Assembly: GCA_025449575.1 (NCBI GenBank)
Contig: JANWJB010000171.1
Span: 1-42,482 of the forward strand
Origin: Acidobacteriaceae bacterium
GTDB taxonomy: Bacteria > Acidobacteriota > Terriglobia > Terriglobales > Acidobacteriaceae
Length of the DNA: 42,482 nucleotides
Direction: 5' to 3'
The notes beneath the pieces were generated by a model that searched no databases, was not told the DNA's origin, and was given only the letters and a program-made list of their open reading frames with translations. Below are positions 32,371 to 40,351 of the stretch, piece by piece. Numbering within the stretch: position 1 is the stretch's first letter; each line of letters starts with the position of its first letter. The translations under genes were made by a program, and so were the position numbers.

Positions 32371-35300
32371 ATGTTCATTCGAGGAAAATCCATTCTTGCC
32401 GGCAACTTTTTGTTGCTGACGCTTCTGGTAATAGGCAACTCGCCGGCGGCGCGCGCCCAGGCAGTTTCCATCGCTTCGGTGACCGGCCGCGTTGTCGATC
32501 CTTCGGGCGCGGTGGTGAGCGGAGCCGAAATCAAAATGACCGCCGTGGATACAGGCATAGTTCACAACGCTGTAACCAATGGGTCGGGCATCTACACCAT
32601 GCCAACTCTGCCCATCGGGGCCTACACTCTGCAAGCCCGCGCGCCTGGCTTCCAAACCTATGTGCAGCGCGGCATTGTGTTGCAAGTGAACGAGGCGGCG
32701 CAGATCAATGTAATTCTGACGGTGGGCCAAACCACTCAATCGGTCGAAGTACAGGCGAATGCCGCCATGGTGCAGACGCGGCAGAACAGCGTTTCACAGG
32801 TCATCGATCAACGGCGCATCGTCCAACTGCCACTCAATGGCCGCGATCCGACACAACTCATTACCATTTCTGGGGCTTCGATCAATCACAGCGACGGAAC
32901 GAACACAGGCAGCAAAAGCTTCTTCAGCTCCCAATCCATCGCTATTGCAGGCAGTGCGGGGGACGCCACCAACTATTTGCTGGATGGTGGCGACAATAAC
33001 GACAGCTTCACCAACGTGAACATGCCTTTCCCGTTTCCCGATGCCTTGGCGGAGTTCAGCGTGGAGACCAGCAGTCTACCGGCGCGGAATGGCCTGCATC
33101 CGGGCGGGGTTGTCAACGCGGTCACCAAGTCGGGATCGAATCAATGGCACGGCGATCTTTTTGAATTCGTCCGCAACGGTGACGTCAACGCGATCAATTA
33201 TTTTGCCAGCAAACAGGACAGCCTGAAGAGGAATCAGTTTGGAGGAACGCTCGGAGGCAAGATCATCCGCGACAAGCTATTCTTTTTCGGCGGGTTTCAG
33301 CAATCGAATATCCGCCAGGATCCGGCCAACAGTACCGCGTTTGTTCCGACTGCAGCAGCCCTTGCTGGCGACTTCACCGCTCTCGAAACCGATCCCGCAT
33401 GTCAGTCGAAAGGCCCCCGCACGATCCACGATCCGGCAACCGGCCTCCCTCTGGCCAACGATCAGATTGATCCTAACCGCTTCGATCACGCGGCGCTTGC
33501 CCTGGTGAAGTTCCTGCCTCAGCCAACCAATCAATGCGGACTGGTACACTGGGGCACGCCGGTGCATTCGAATGAACAGCAATACATAGGGCGCATCGAT
33601 TGGACAATCAGCGCGAAACATGACCTTTATGGCCGGTACTTTCTGGATGGCTACAATCTCGCCGCCTATTTCGATCCTCACGATATCCTGGTCACGGCGT
33701 TGCCGGGAAACTCGGAACGAGCCCAGACCTTTGTCCTGGGCGATACCTACACTGTAAGCGCGTCGATCGTAAACTCCTTCCATTTCACGCTAGGGCGCAG
33801 ACGCGATGATCGCGGTCCGAACGCGGCTGGCATCAATGCCGCCAAGTTGGGCGTCACCAACATCTATCAGGGCACTCCGGACTTCCTGCAACTCTCTGTC
33901 ACCAACGGCGGCTTTAATGTGGGCAGTGGGACCGGCGCACTGGGAACATTCAACATCACGTCCTACCAGGAGGCTGACGATGTTGACATCTTGCGGGGCA
34001 AGCACCAGATTGCCTTCGGAGTAGACATCCTCCGCACCCAGGACAACCAGGACAATCACTACCAAGACAACGGAGTATTTAGCTTCAGCGGCCAATATAG
34101 CGGTGACCCGCTGCTGGACTTCCTTACTGGCAATATGAATACCTTCAGCCAGAGCCTTCCGCAACAAAATGCGATCCGGCAAACCATAATCGGGCTTTAT
34201 GTCCAGGACACGTTTCAGATGACCCCCAAATTAGTGATCAATGCCGGCTTGCGCTGGAGCCCGCAGATGTTTCCGTACGACTACTTCGGTCGTGGCAGTG
34301 TGTTTTCCCGCTCCGCCTTCAACGCGGGTCGGGTCAGCCAGGTCTTTGTCAACGCTCCTCCAGGACAATTCTTTTATGGCGACTCAGGCGTACCCAAGGC
34401 GATGACCCACGGCAAACTTCTGAACGTCTCTCCTCGTCTGGGGATTGTCTACAATCCGGATGGCGAGGGCAGGACGACCCTCCGCGTCGGCGCGGGTCTT
34501 CTCTACGATTCACCCGGCACGTTTATTCCCTACCGGGTCATCGCGCAAAACGCGCCATTTGGCCCGCAGATTACGAACACCAGCGGTCCGTACCAATTCA
34601 GCAACCCTTGGGGCAAAATCAGCGGTGGCAATCCCTTCCCGCTGCCCAGCCCGCCTCCTAAAGATGTCGCCTTCCCATTGGCGGCGGCGGACACGTTTTT
34701 GCCGACGAATATCCGGCCGCCGAACCTGTTGACCTGGAATGCCGGCATGCAGCATCAGTTCGGCAAGGATTGGGTCTTTTCGTTCTCTTATTTAGGCAAT
34801 GAAACAAATCACCTGTGGCTCGGCAATGAGATTAACCCAGCCGTTTATATTCCTGGTACCTGCGGAGCTGCTGCTTGCTCGACCACACGCAATACTCAGG
34901 CCAGGCGCGTCCTTTCTTTGGCGAATCCCAGCGCTGGCAAATATTACTCTCAAATGACGTATCTCGACGACGGGGTCAATGCTAACTACAACGGAATGCT
35001 CACCTCTCTTGAGCATCGCTTTGCGCGCAATTACACCATCCTCGCCAATTACACTTGGTCGAAATGCATGGGTCTTGCTCCGATTACTTCTTTGAGCACC
35101 GGCGTCTTCCAGGATCCCTCCAATCCGCGCGGTGATTACGGCCCTTGCACCTATGATTCCACAGACGTCATCAATGGCAGCCTCGTCGCCATCAGCAAGT
35201 TTCGGCAAGGCGGTCTCCTATCCCATCTGTTAAGCAATTGGCAAATCGCGCCCTTGCTGCGCTATCAGACCGGCTTACCGGTAAACCCCACCACTGGAAA

Positions 35301-35685
35301 AGATAATTCTCTGACGGGCGTCGGGCAGGACCGGCCCAACGTCGTTTCCTCGACAATATATACAGGCGCAAAGCGGACCTCTAAACTGTATCAGTACGTG
35401 AATTCAAAGCTATATACAGCGAATCCTCTGGGGACGTTCGGAAACGCTGGAAAAGACAGTTTGCGCGGTCCGAGTTACGTCGATCTTGATGCGGCGATTT
35501 CCAGGAACTTCAATGTCAGCGAGCGGCTGATGCTTACAGCGCGCGTAGACGGCTTCAACATTCTGAACCATCCAAACTTGGGGGGTCCGACTGCTAGCAT
35601 CTCGTCCTCGAACTTCGGACGGATCACGAGCGCGCCGACGGATGAGCAGCGTATTCTGCAGGGGGCTTTTAAGTTGACTTTTTAG
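32371..35685 (+). CDS. TonB-dependent receptor with carboxypeptidase-regulatory domain (Oar/SusC-like)
   Basis: The 1104-residue outer-membrane protein has a signal peptide (about 1-31, ending PAARAQA), a carboxypeptidase-regulatory-like domain ('ASVTGRVVDPSGAVVSGAEIKMTAVDTG...YTMPTLPIGAYTLQARAPGFQ'), a plug ('RRIVQLPLNGRDPTQLITISGA', 'ATNYLLDGGDNNDSFTN') and a large beta-barrel ending 'AFKLTF'. The barrel has repeated 'NGMLTSLEHRFARNYTILANYTWSK' type strands and the C-terminal 'RVDGFNILNHPNLG' motif common to this family. I chose the ATG at 32371 because GGAGG (32356-32360) precedes it at the right distance; the ATG at 32347 has none. It probably imports an oligosaccharide or another polymer fragment, given the downstream glycoside-hydrolase-like gene 327 bp away on the same strand. 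Confidence 0.9.
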   Translation: MFIRGKSILAGNFLLLTLLVIGNSPAARAQAVSIASVTGRVVDPSGAVVSGAEIKMTAVDTGIVHNAVTNGSGIYTMPTLPIGAYTLQARAPGFQTYVQRGIVLQVNEAAQINVILTVGQTTQSVEVQANAAMVQTRQNSVSQVIDQRRIVQLPLNGRDPTQLITISGASINHSDGTNTGSKSFFSSQSIAIAGSAGDATNYLLDGGDNNDSFTNVNMPFPFPDALAEFSVETSSLPARNGLHPGGVVNAVTKSGSNQWHGDLFEFVRNGDVNAINYFASKQDSLKRNQFGGTLGGKIIRDKLFFFGGFQQSNIRQDPANSTAFVPTAAALAGDFTALETDPACQSKGPRTIHDPATGLPLANDQIDPNRFDHAALALVKFLPQPTNQCGLVHWGTPVHSNEQQYIGRIDWTISAKHDLYGRYFLDGYNLAAYFDPHDILVTALPGNSERAQTFVLGDTYTVSASIVNSFHFTLGRRRDDRGPNAAGINAAKLGVTNIYQGTPDFLQLSVTNGGFNVGSGTGALGTFNITSYQEADDVDILRGKHQIAFGVDILRTQDNQDNHYQDNGVFSFSGQYSGDPLLDFLTGNMNTFSQSLPQQNAIRQTIIGLYVQDTFQMTPKLVINAGLRWSPQMFPYDYFGRGSVFSRSAFNAGRVSQVFVNAPPGQFFYGDSGVPKAMTHGKLLNVSPRLGIVYNPDGEGRTTLRVGAGLLYDSPGTFIPYRVIAQNAPFGPQITNTSGPYQFSNPWGKISGGNPFPLPSPPPKDVAFPLAAADTFLPTNIRPPNLLTWNAGMQHQFGKDWVFSFSYLGNETNHLWLGNEINPAVYIPGTCGAAACSTTRNTQARRVLSLANPSAGKYYSQMTYLDDGVNANYNGMLTSLEHRFARNYTILANYTWSKCMGLAPITSLSTGVFQDPSNPRGDYGPCTYDSTDVINGSLVAISKFRQGGLLSHLLSNWQIAPLLRYQTGLPVNPTTGKDNSLTGVGQDRPNVVSSTIYTGAKRTSKLYQYVNSKLYTANPLGTFGNAGKDSLRGPSYVDLDAAISRNFNVSERLMLTARVDGFNILNHPNLGGPTASISSSNFGRITSAPTDEQRILQGAFKLTF

Positions 35686-36012
35686 CGCATGTTTGCTGTT
35701 ACGGCACTCTTTCCGAAGGTGGTCAAGCGCAGCTTTTCTTGGTGAAAAGCTGCATTGATATCGCCTCTTCCGTCTACCTCGACAGTAAGAATGCTGAGTG
35801 CTTTGGCCGCGTAGAAATCTACTGCCCCAGGTCCCAAAATGGAGACCTGGAGGAATCGCGGGAATGGATTGCAGCACGTGTGCTGTAGGCGCAGGAATTT
35901 TACGGGAACGCAATCGGCTAAAACGGATACAAAAAGCGAAGTAGCGGTGGGCAAAGCGCCTGAGTTGAAACAGAAGCAAATACGCGCCGCACTTGAAAGG
36001 AGGCGCGAAATT
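35686..36012 (+). other. Gap between TonB receptor and GH-like gene
   Basis: The 327-bp gap holds no terminator with a T tract and no convincing promoter. The downstream frame is open from 35839 but the first signal-like start with a ribosome site is at 36013. Confidence 0.45.
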
Positions 36013-38775
36013 ATGCCACTTGAGTCGATTTCAAAATTTCACCGCCGGGATTTCCTCAAACTGGCTGGAGCCACCACTGCGTTCGGCCTCACGCATAGCG
36101 CCTTTGCCGCTTCCACCCGTCGAGTAGCGATCATCATCGACGCTGACGACCCGGTAGCGTCGAGCGCTCCCGTGAAGTGGGCCGCCGGAGAACTCCAGAA
36201 AGCCCTCTCCGCACATGGCGTGATTTGCCAGATAGCCTCGTCTCCTAGCCAGGCCGAAGGATCATCTTTTTTCGTCCTGGCGGCCAGTGCGAACTCAAGC
36301 ATGGCGAGAAGTTGGGCGAAAACAGCGGCTGACGGCGGTCCCGAGACCATCCGCTTGGCGCCTGGGCGGTTGTTGGGAGTACCCGCGATTTGGGTTTCCG
36401 GCACCGATCCCAGGGGTTTCATCTATGGTCTTTTGGAGCTGACCGAGCGGGTCAAATTCAGCCGCGATCCTGCACTCGCTTTGCACCTTCGCGAAGCCGT
36501 CGAGGAAAGGCCGGCGAACAAGGTCAGAAGTGTCGCCAGGGCCTTCTGCAGTGAAGTCGAGGATAGAGCTTGGTATTACGACAAAGGATTTTGGCGGGAA
36601 TATCTGGATGCACTGGTGGCAAGCAGGTTTAACCGGTTCAATTTCGCTTTTGGGTTTGGATATGACTTCCCGATTCACGTGACCGGTGACTACTTTCAGT
36701 TCCCTTATCCCTACTTGGTGGATGTCCCGGGATACAACGTCCGAGTCGTCCGGCTCGCCAGCGATGAAGGGAAAGAGCTTCCGAACCCAGTTCCACTGCC
36801 CGCTGAAGAACGGGATCGGAATCTTGAGATGTTACGGTTTATTTCCGCCGAAACTGGAGCCCGCGGGCTTGAATTTCAGTTGGGGATTTGGACGCATGCC
36901 TACCAATGGACTGACAGTCCTCACGCGCATCACAGGATTGAAGGTCTCACGCCGCAAACGCACGCTGCGTATTGCCGCGATGCGCTGGCTATTATTCTGA
37001 AAGACTGCCCGGAGATTCAGGGGCTTACGCTTCGGGTTCACGGCGAGAGCGGCATCCCTGAGGGTAGCTATGACTTTTGGCGAACTCTCTTTGACGCCAT
37101 CTCCGGCAGCAGCCGCAAAATCGAAATCGACATGCACGCCAAAGGAGTCAATCAAACCATGATCGACTTGGCGGCGGATACCGGCATGCCGGTCAAATTA
37201 GGCGCAAAGTATTCCGCGGAACATCAGAGCCTTGGCTATAACCAGGCAGACATCCGGAAACTCGAGATACCGCGGGCTGGAGCTGCTCACAATTCGAGCC
37301 TGTTTAGCGTCAGCAACGGCGCGCGCCTTTTTACGCGCTATGGGTATGCCGACTTCTTCCGTCAGGGAGTCCGCTATGAGGTCTGGTACCGCTTGTGGCC
37401 GGGAACACAGCGCCACCTGCTTTCGGGCGACCCCGAGATGACGGCCGCCTTTGGGCGAACCTCCCACTTCTGTGGCGCTGCCGGGCTTGAACTCTGCGAG
37501 CCCTTGACCTTCAAAGGGCGCGAAGGTTCCGGGCTGCCAGGCGGCCGCTGTGCCTATGCCGACGCATCGCTCAATCCGAAGGCGGATTGGGAAAAATTCG
37601 AATACTACTACCGTGTATGGGGCCGGCGTCTCTATGATCCCGAAGCCGACCCGGAGAGCTGGCGCAGATATCTGAGACGCGATTTTGGTCACGGCGCGAA
37701 CTCAGTCGAAACTGCCGTGGCGAATGCCAGCCGCGTTCTCCCGCTGGTGACCAGCGCCCATCTTCCCTCCGCATCGAATCATTCGTTTTGGCCCGAGATG
37801 GACACGAATATGCCGATCGTACTCGGCAGCGAGCCGTCGCCTTACCGCGATACGCCGACTCCAAGGTGTTTCGGGACAGTAAGTCCTCTTGATCCACAGC
37901 TCTTTTCGACGATTGTCGAATACGTTGCGGATTTGCTAGCCCGGCGGCCGAATCCCAAGTATTCGCCCATCGAAGTCGCGCAGTGGCTGGAGGACTTCAC
38001 GGCGTCGTCCACTCAGGCTTTGGCCGAGGCGCGCGCAAAGGCAACTTCCCATGCCTCGCCCGAGTTCCGGCGAATGGAGGAAGACGTTCTGATTCAAAAT
38101 GGCTTAGGACGCTTCTTCGCCGGTAAGCTGCGCAGCGGGGTTTTGTTTGAGATCTATCAGCAGACTAGCGATCCCGAGGCCGGAAGGCTTGCACTGGATC
38201 ATTACAATAAGGCGCGCTCGGCATGGGCAGCCATGGCGGCACGGGCCAACCACGTCTATCGCTCAAATATCACCTATGGGGATGTTCCCATACGAAGCGG
38301 GCACTGGAGCGACCGGCTTCCGGTAATCGACAAGGATGTCGCGGCCATGCGAGAGAAAATACAGACTTCCTCTGGACCTGCAAGACCGGCACAAAGCAAC
38401 GCGGCGGCGATTCGATCCGCAACTGGCAGGCCAAACCGGCCTTCTGTCCGTTGCATCCATACGCCGCCTTCGGAATTTCACCCTGGGGCGCCTCTTTCCC
38501 TCTCGTTGATTCTTCCCTCCGCGCACGATGTGCCTTCATCTGTCTTTTTGCTTTACCGTCACGTTAACCAGGCAGAACGCTGGCTCTCGGTCGAAATGGA
38601 ACACGGCCACAATGGTTGCAGCGCAGCCATTCCGGGAAATTACACCGATTCTCCCTTCCCCTTGCAATATTATTTCGAACTACGGCGCGGAACGGATTCA
38701 GCATGGTTATATCCAGCTTTCAATTCCTCGCTTTCGAATCAACCCTATTACGCTATCTCGAAAAGGAACACTTGA
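36013..38775 (+). CDS. Tat-exported GH67/GH20-like glycoside hydrolase (family not assigned)
   Basis: The 920-residue protein starts with a twin-arginine signal (FHRRDFLKLAGATTAFGLTHSAFA). Next is an alpha/beta domain (about 35-160, 'RRVAIIIDADDPVASSAPVKWAAGELQKAL...SGTDPRGFIYGLLELTERV') like the non-catalytic N-domain of GH67, GH20 and GH84 enzymes. A large barrel-like region follows (about 175-560, 'FWREYLDALVASRFNRFNFAFGFGYDFP', 'IQGLTLRVHGESGIPEG', 'KIEIDMHAKGVNQTMIDLA'), then a helical stretch and a C-terminal beta-sandwich. Glu in 'RVHGESG' is a possible catalytic acid, by position only. Start ATG 36013 has AAGGAGG nine bases upstream. It sits behind a TonB receptor, so it may process the imported polymer. 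Activity and substrate are not readable. Confidence 0.75.
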   Translation: MPLESISKFHRRDFLKLAGATTAFGLTHSAFAASTRRVAIIIDADDPVASSAPVKWAAGELQKALSAHGVICQIASSPSQAEGSSFFVLAASANSSMARSWAKTAADGGPETIRLAPGRLLGVPAIWVSGTDPRGFIYGLLELTERVKFSRDPALALHLREAVEERPANKVRSVARAFCSEVEDRAWYYDKGFWREYLDALVASRFNRFNFAFGFGYDFPIHVTGDYFQFPYPYLVDVPGYNVRVVRLASDEGKELPNPVPLPAEERDRNLEMLRFISAETGARGLEFQLGIWTHAYQWTDSPHAHHRIEGLTPQTHAAYCRDALAIILKDCPEIQGLTLRVHGESGIPEGSYDFWRTLFDAISGSSRKIEIDMHAKGVNQTMIDLAADTGMPVKLGAKYSAEHQSLGYNQADIRKLEIPRAGAAHNSSLFSVSNGARLFTRYGYADFFRQGVRYEVWYRLWPGTQRHLLSGDPEMTAAFGRTSHFCGAAGLELCEPLTFKGREGSGLPGGRCAYADASLNPKADWEKFEYYYRVWGRRLYDPEADPESWRRYLRRDFGHGANSVETAVANASRVLPLVTSAHLPSASNHSFWPEMDTNMPIVLGSEPSPYRDTPTPRCFGTVSPLDPQLFSTIVEYVADLLARRPNPKYSPIEVAQWLEDFTASSTQALAEARAKATSHASPEFRRMEEDVLIQNGLGRFFAGKLRSGVLFEIYQQTSDPEAGRLALDHYNKARSAWAAMAARANHVYRSNITYGDVPIRSGHWSDRLPVIDKDVAAMREKIQTSSGPARPAQSNAAAIRSATGRPNRPSVRCIHTPPSEFHPGAPLSLSLILPSAHDVPSSVFLLYRHVNQAERWLSVEMEHGHNGCSAAIPGNYTDSPFPLQYYFELRRGTDSAWLYPAFNSSLSNQPYYAISKRNT

Positions 38776-38861
38776 TCCTCCAGCGTGGATCTTGCAACCA
38801 CGGTAGTCGTCATTGGACCCGAGGCGACTCCTGCTCGGCGGGTAACGAAAGGACCCGTTTT

Positions 38862-39866
38862 ATGAAACTATTCTTTGCTCTCATGCTGCTTACCCTACCT
38901 CTGGCTGCACAACGCAAGCAGGGAAGCCCGTTGGATCACCTGCCCAAGAACATCGAGATGCTTACTCATTTTGGGGAGCGCGCAGATATCTCGCCGGACA
39001 ACAAGCGGATTGCCTTTATGGACAAGAGCTTTGGCGATGCGTTTGTTATTGATCTGAAGACTCGTATCATCCGCTGCCTGACGTGCAATGTTCCGGGCGC
39101 GGCTTTTCTTCGTGTTATGCATTTCTCCAACGGAGATTACCTGCTGATTGGCCCGGCAAAGTTTATCGATATCTATACCAGCCGTGCCAGGGACAATGAG
39201 TTGTGGTACCTCAGTAAGAAGCCCGGCTCCGAACCCATCTCACTGGGGAACAAAATGAGCGAAGGAGCAGCCGTTTCCAAGAAAAGCATGAAGATTGCGT
39301 TTGCAGAGACATCCGCGCAGTTTCCAGATATGCCGAAAGGCTATTCCAGACTAGAAGTAGCGGATTTGGATCTCTCCGGCGGCACTCCAAGGCTCGTCAA
39401 CAAGAAGACGGTCTATGAAAGCCATAGTAGAAACTGTGTTTTGGAAGCGCAGGATTTCTATGACAACGATACCAAGATGACCTTTACCTGTTATGAGCCA
39501 AAGGGCTTGGCTTCGGTGATGGGAATCGATCTAAAAACCGGAAAAGTGACTAACTTCTCAAAAGCACCTGGGACCTACAACGAGTGCGAAGGCATTTTCC
39601 CGGACGGAAAATACACTTGCGTGGAGGGAGACCGGCAAGTGGATAAGTTAGGCGGTCAGCACGGCTCGCATAATATTGACATCTGGAAACTGCGGCTCGA
39701 CGGAACTGGCAAGAACTTCGTGCGCCTTACCCACTTCAACGACTATGAGGGCTGGAAGGCTTCGAATCCGGTCGTGTCCACGGATGGAAAGTTTATGGCT
39801 TTCCAGGTGGCAAGCACCAAGGATGAAGCGGGCGTGGGCTACGGAATCGTTCTATACCATTTTTAG
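38862..39866 (+). CDS. Secreted PD40/TolB-like beta-propeller protein
   Basis: The 334-residue product has a short signal peptide (MKLFFALMLLTLPLAAQ, 1-17) and WD40-like PD40 blades: 'ERADISPDNKRIAFMDKSFGDAFVIDLKTRII', 'EGAAVSKKSMKIAFAETS', 'CEGIFPDGKYTCVEGDR', 'NPVVSTDGKFMAFQVAS'. Several Cys pairs (for example 'IIRCLTCN') could form disulfides. These propellers often bind sugars or act with TolB or peptidase modules, but none is attached here. The ATG at 38862 has AAAGGA nine bases upstream; the frame is open upstream to 38616 because it overlaps the end of the previous gene in another frame. It is the last gene of the receptor/hydrolase/propeller set, 86 bp after the hydrolase. Confidence 0.78.
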   Translation: MKLFFALMLLTLPLAAQRKQGSPLDHLPKNIEMLTHFGERADISPDNKRIAFMDKSFGDAFVIDLKTRIIRCLTCNVPGAAFLRVMHFSNGDYLLIGPAKFIDIYTSRARDNELWYLSKKPGSEPISLGNKMSEGAAVSKKSMKIAFAETSAQFPDMPKGYSRLEVADLDLSGGTPRLVNKKTVYESHSRNCVLEAQDFYDNDTKMTFTCYEPKGLASVMGIDLKTGKVTNFSKAPGTYNECEGIFPDGKYTCVEGDRQVDKLGGQHGSHNIDIWKLRLDGTGKNFVRLTHFNDYEGWKASNPVVSTDGKFMAFQVASTKDEAGVGYGIVLYHF

Positions 39867-40351
39867 TCATAGAGCTTTTTAGTTTTTGCTTGTTCCGGGG
39901 AGCGCGCCCCAACCCGAAGGCCAGGATCTGTCGGTAGGCTTTGCAGGAAGGCGATCGTCCTGGGGGGTGCTGCGGCCGTGCGGTCGCTGTTCCTCAATCT
40001 CGAGTTCCGTGCGGCGGGCCCAGCCTCCGCATTCAATAAAGGATGCGCCATGCGCAGGCTGATCGTGCGGACCATCTCATCGCCGGCGGACCAGGTCGCG
40101 GTCGCAGCGGCTAGATGCCGTCTGCGCGCGGCCATTCCGCGGCGATTCTTGGATTGTCTTGCCGCATCGGGCGCAGTGGCTCGACATTCGACGCCATGCG
40201 GCAAAATGCGTGAAGCCGGCGCCGCGCTCTCGACGAAGAGCGGTGCTGGCACATATCCTGGTTTCATCGTTCTGGTTTTATAAATCTGGCTACAGAGTTT
40301 CGGTTTCACGGCTTGGTTTCGTAAACTGGCTCTGATCTCTTACACCGACAG
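39867..40351. other. Non-coding region upstream of thrS
   Basis: The 485-bp gap contains copy B of the dispersed repeat immediately before thrS. The rest shows GC-rich sequence with small unsupported open frames on both strands. No T-box (no conserved AGGGUGGNACCGCG box) and no terminator are visible, so T-box control of thrS is not supported. Confidence 0.5.
40271..40336 (+). repeat. Dispersed repeat, copy B, adjacent to the thrS start
   Basis: This 66-base copy, opening TCTGGTTTTATAAATCTGGC, ends 15 bases before the thrS ATG. It matches copy A at 31436-31500. It contains a TTTATAAAT patch and GGTTTC words and may include a promoter or regulatory site. Confidence 0.85.

Noticed and set aside
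39867-40351. A T-box leader controlling thrS.
   Set aside because: No T-box consensus and no terminator/antiterminator pair could be found.
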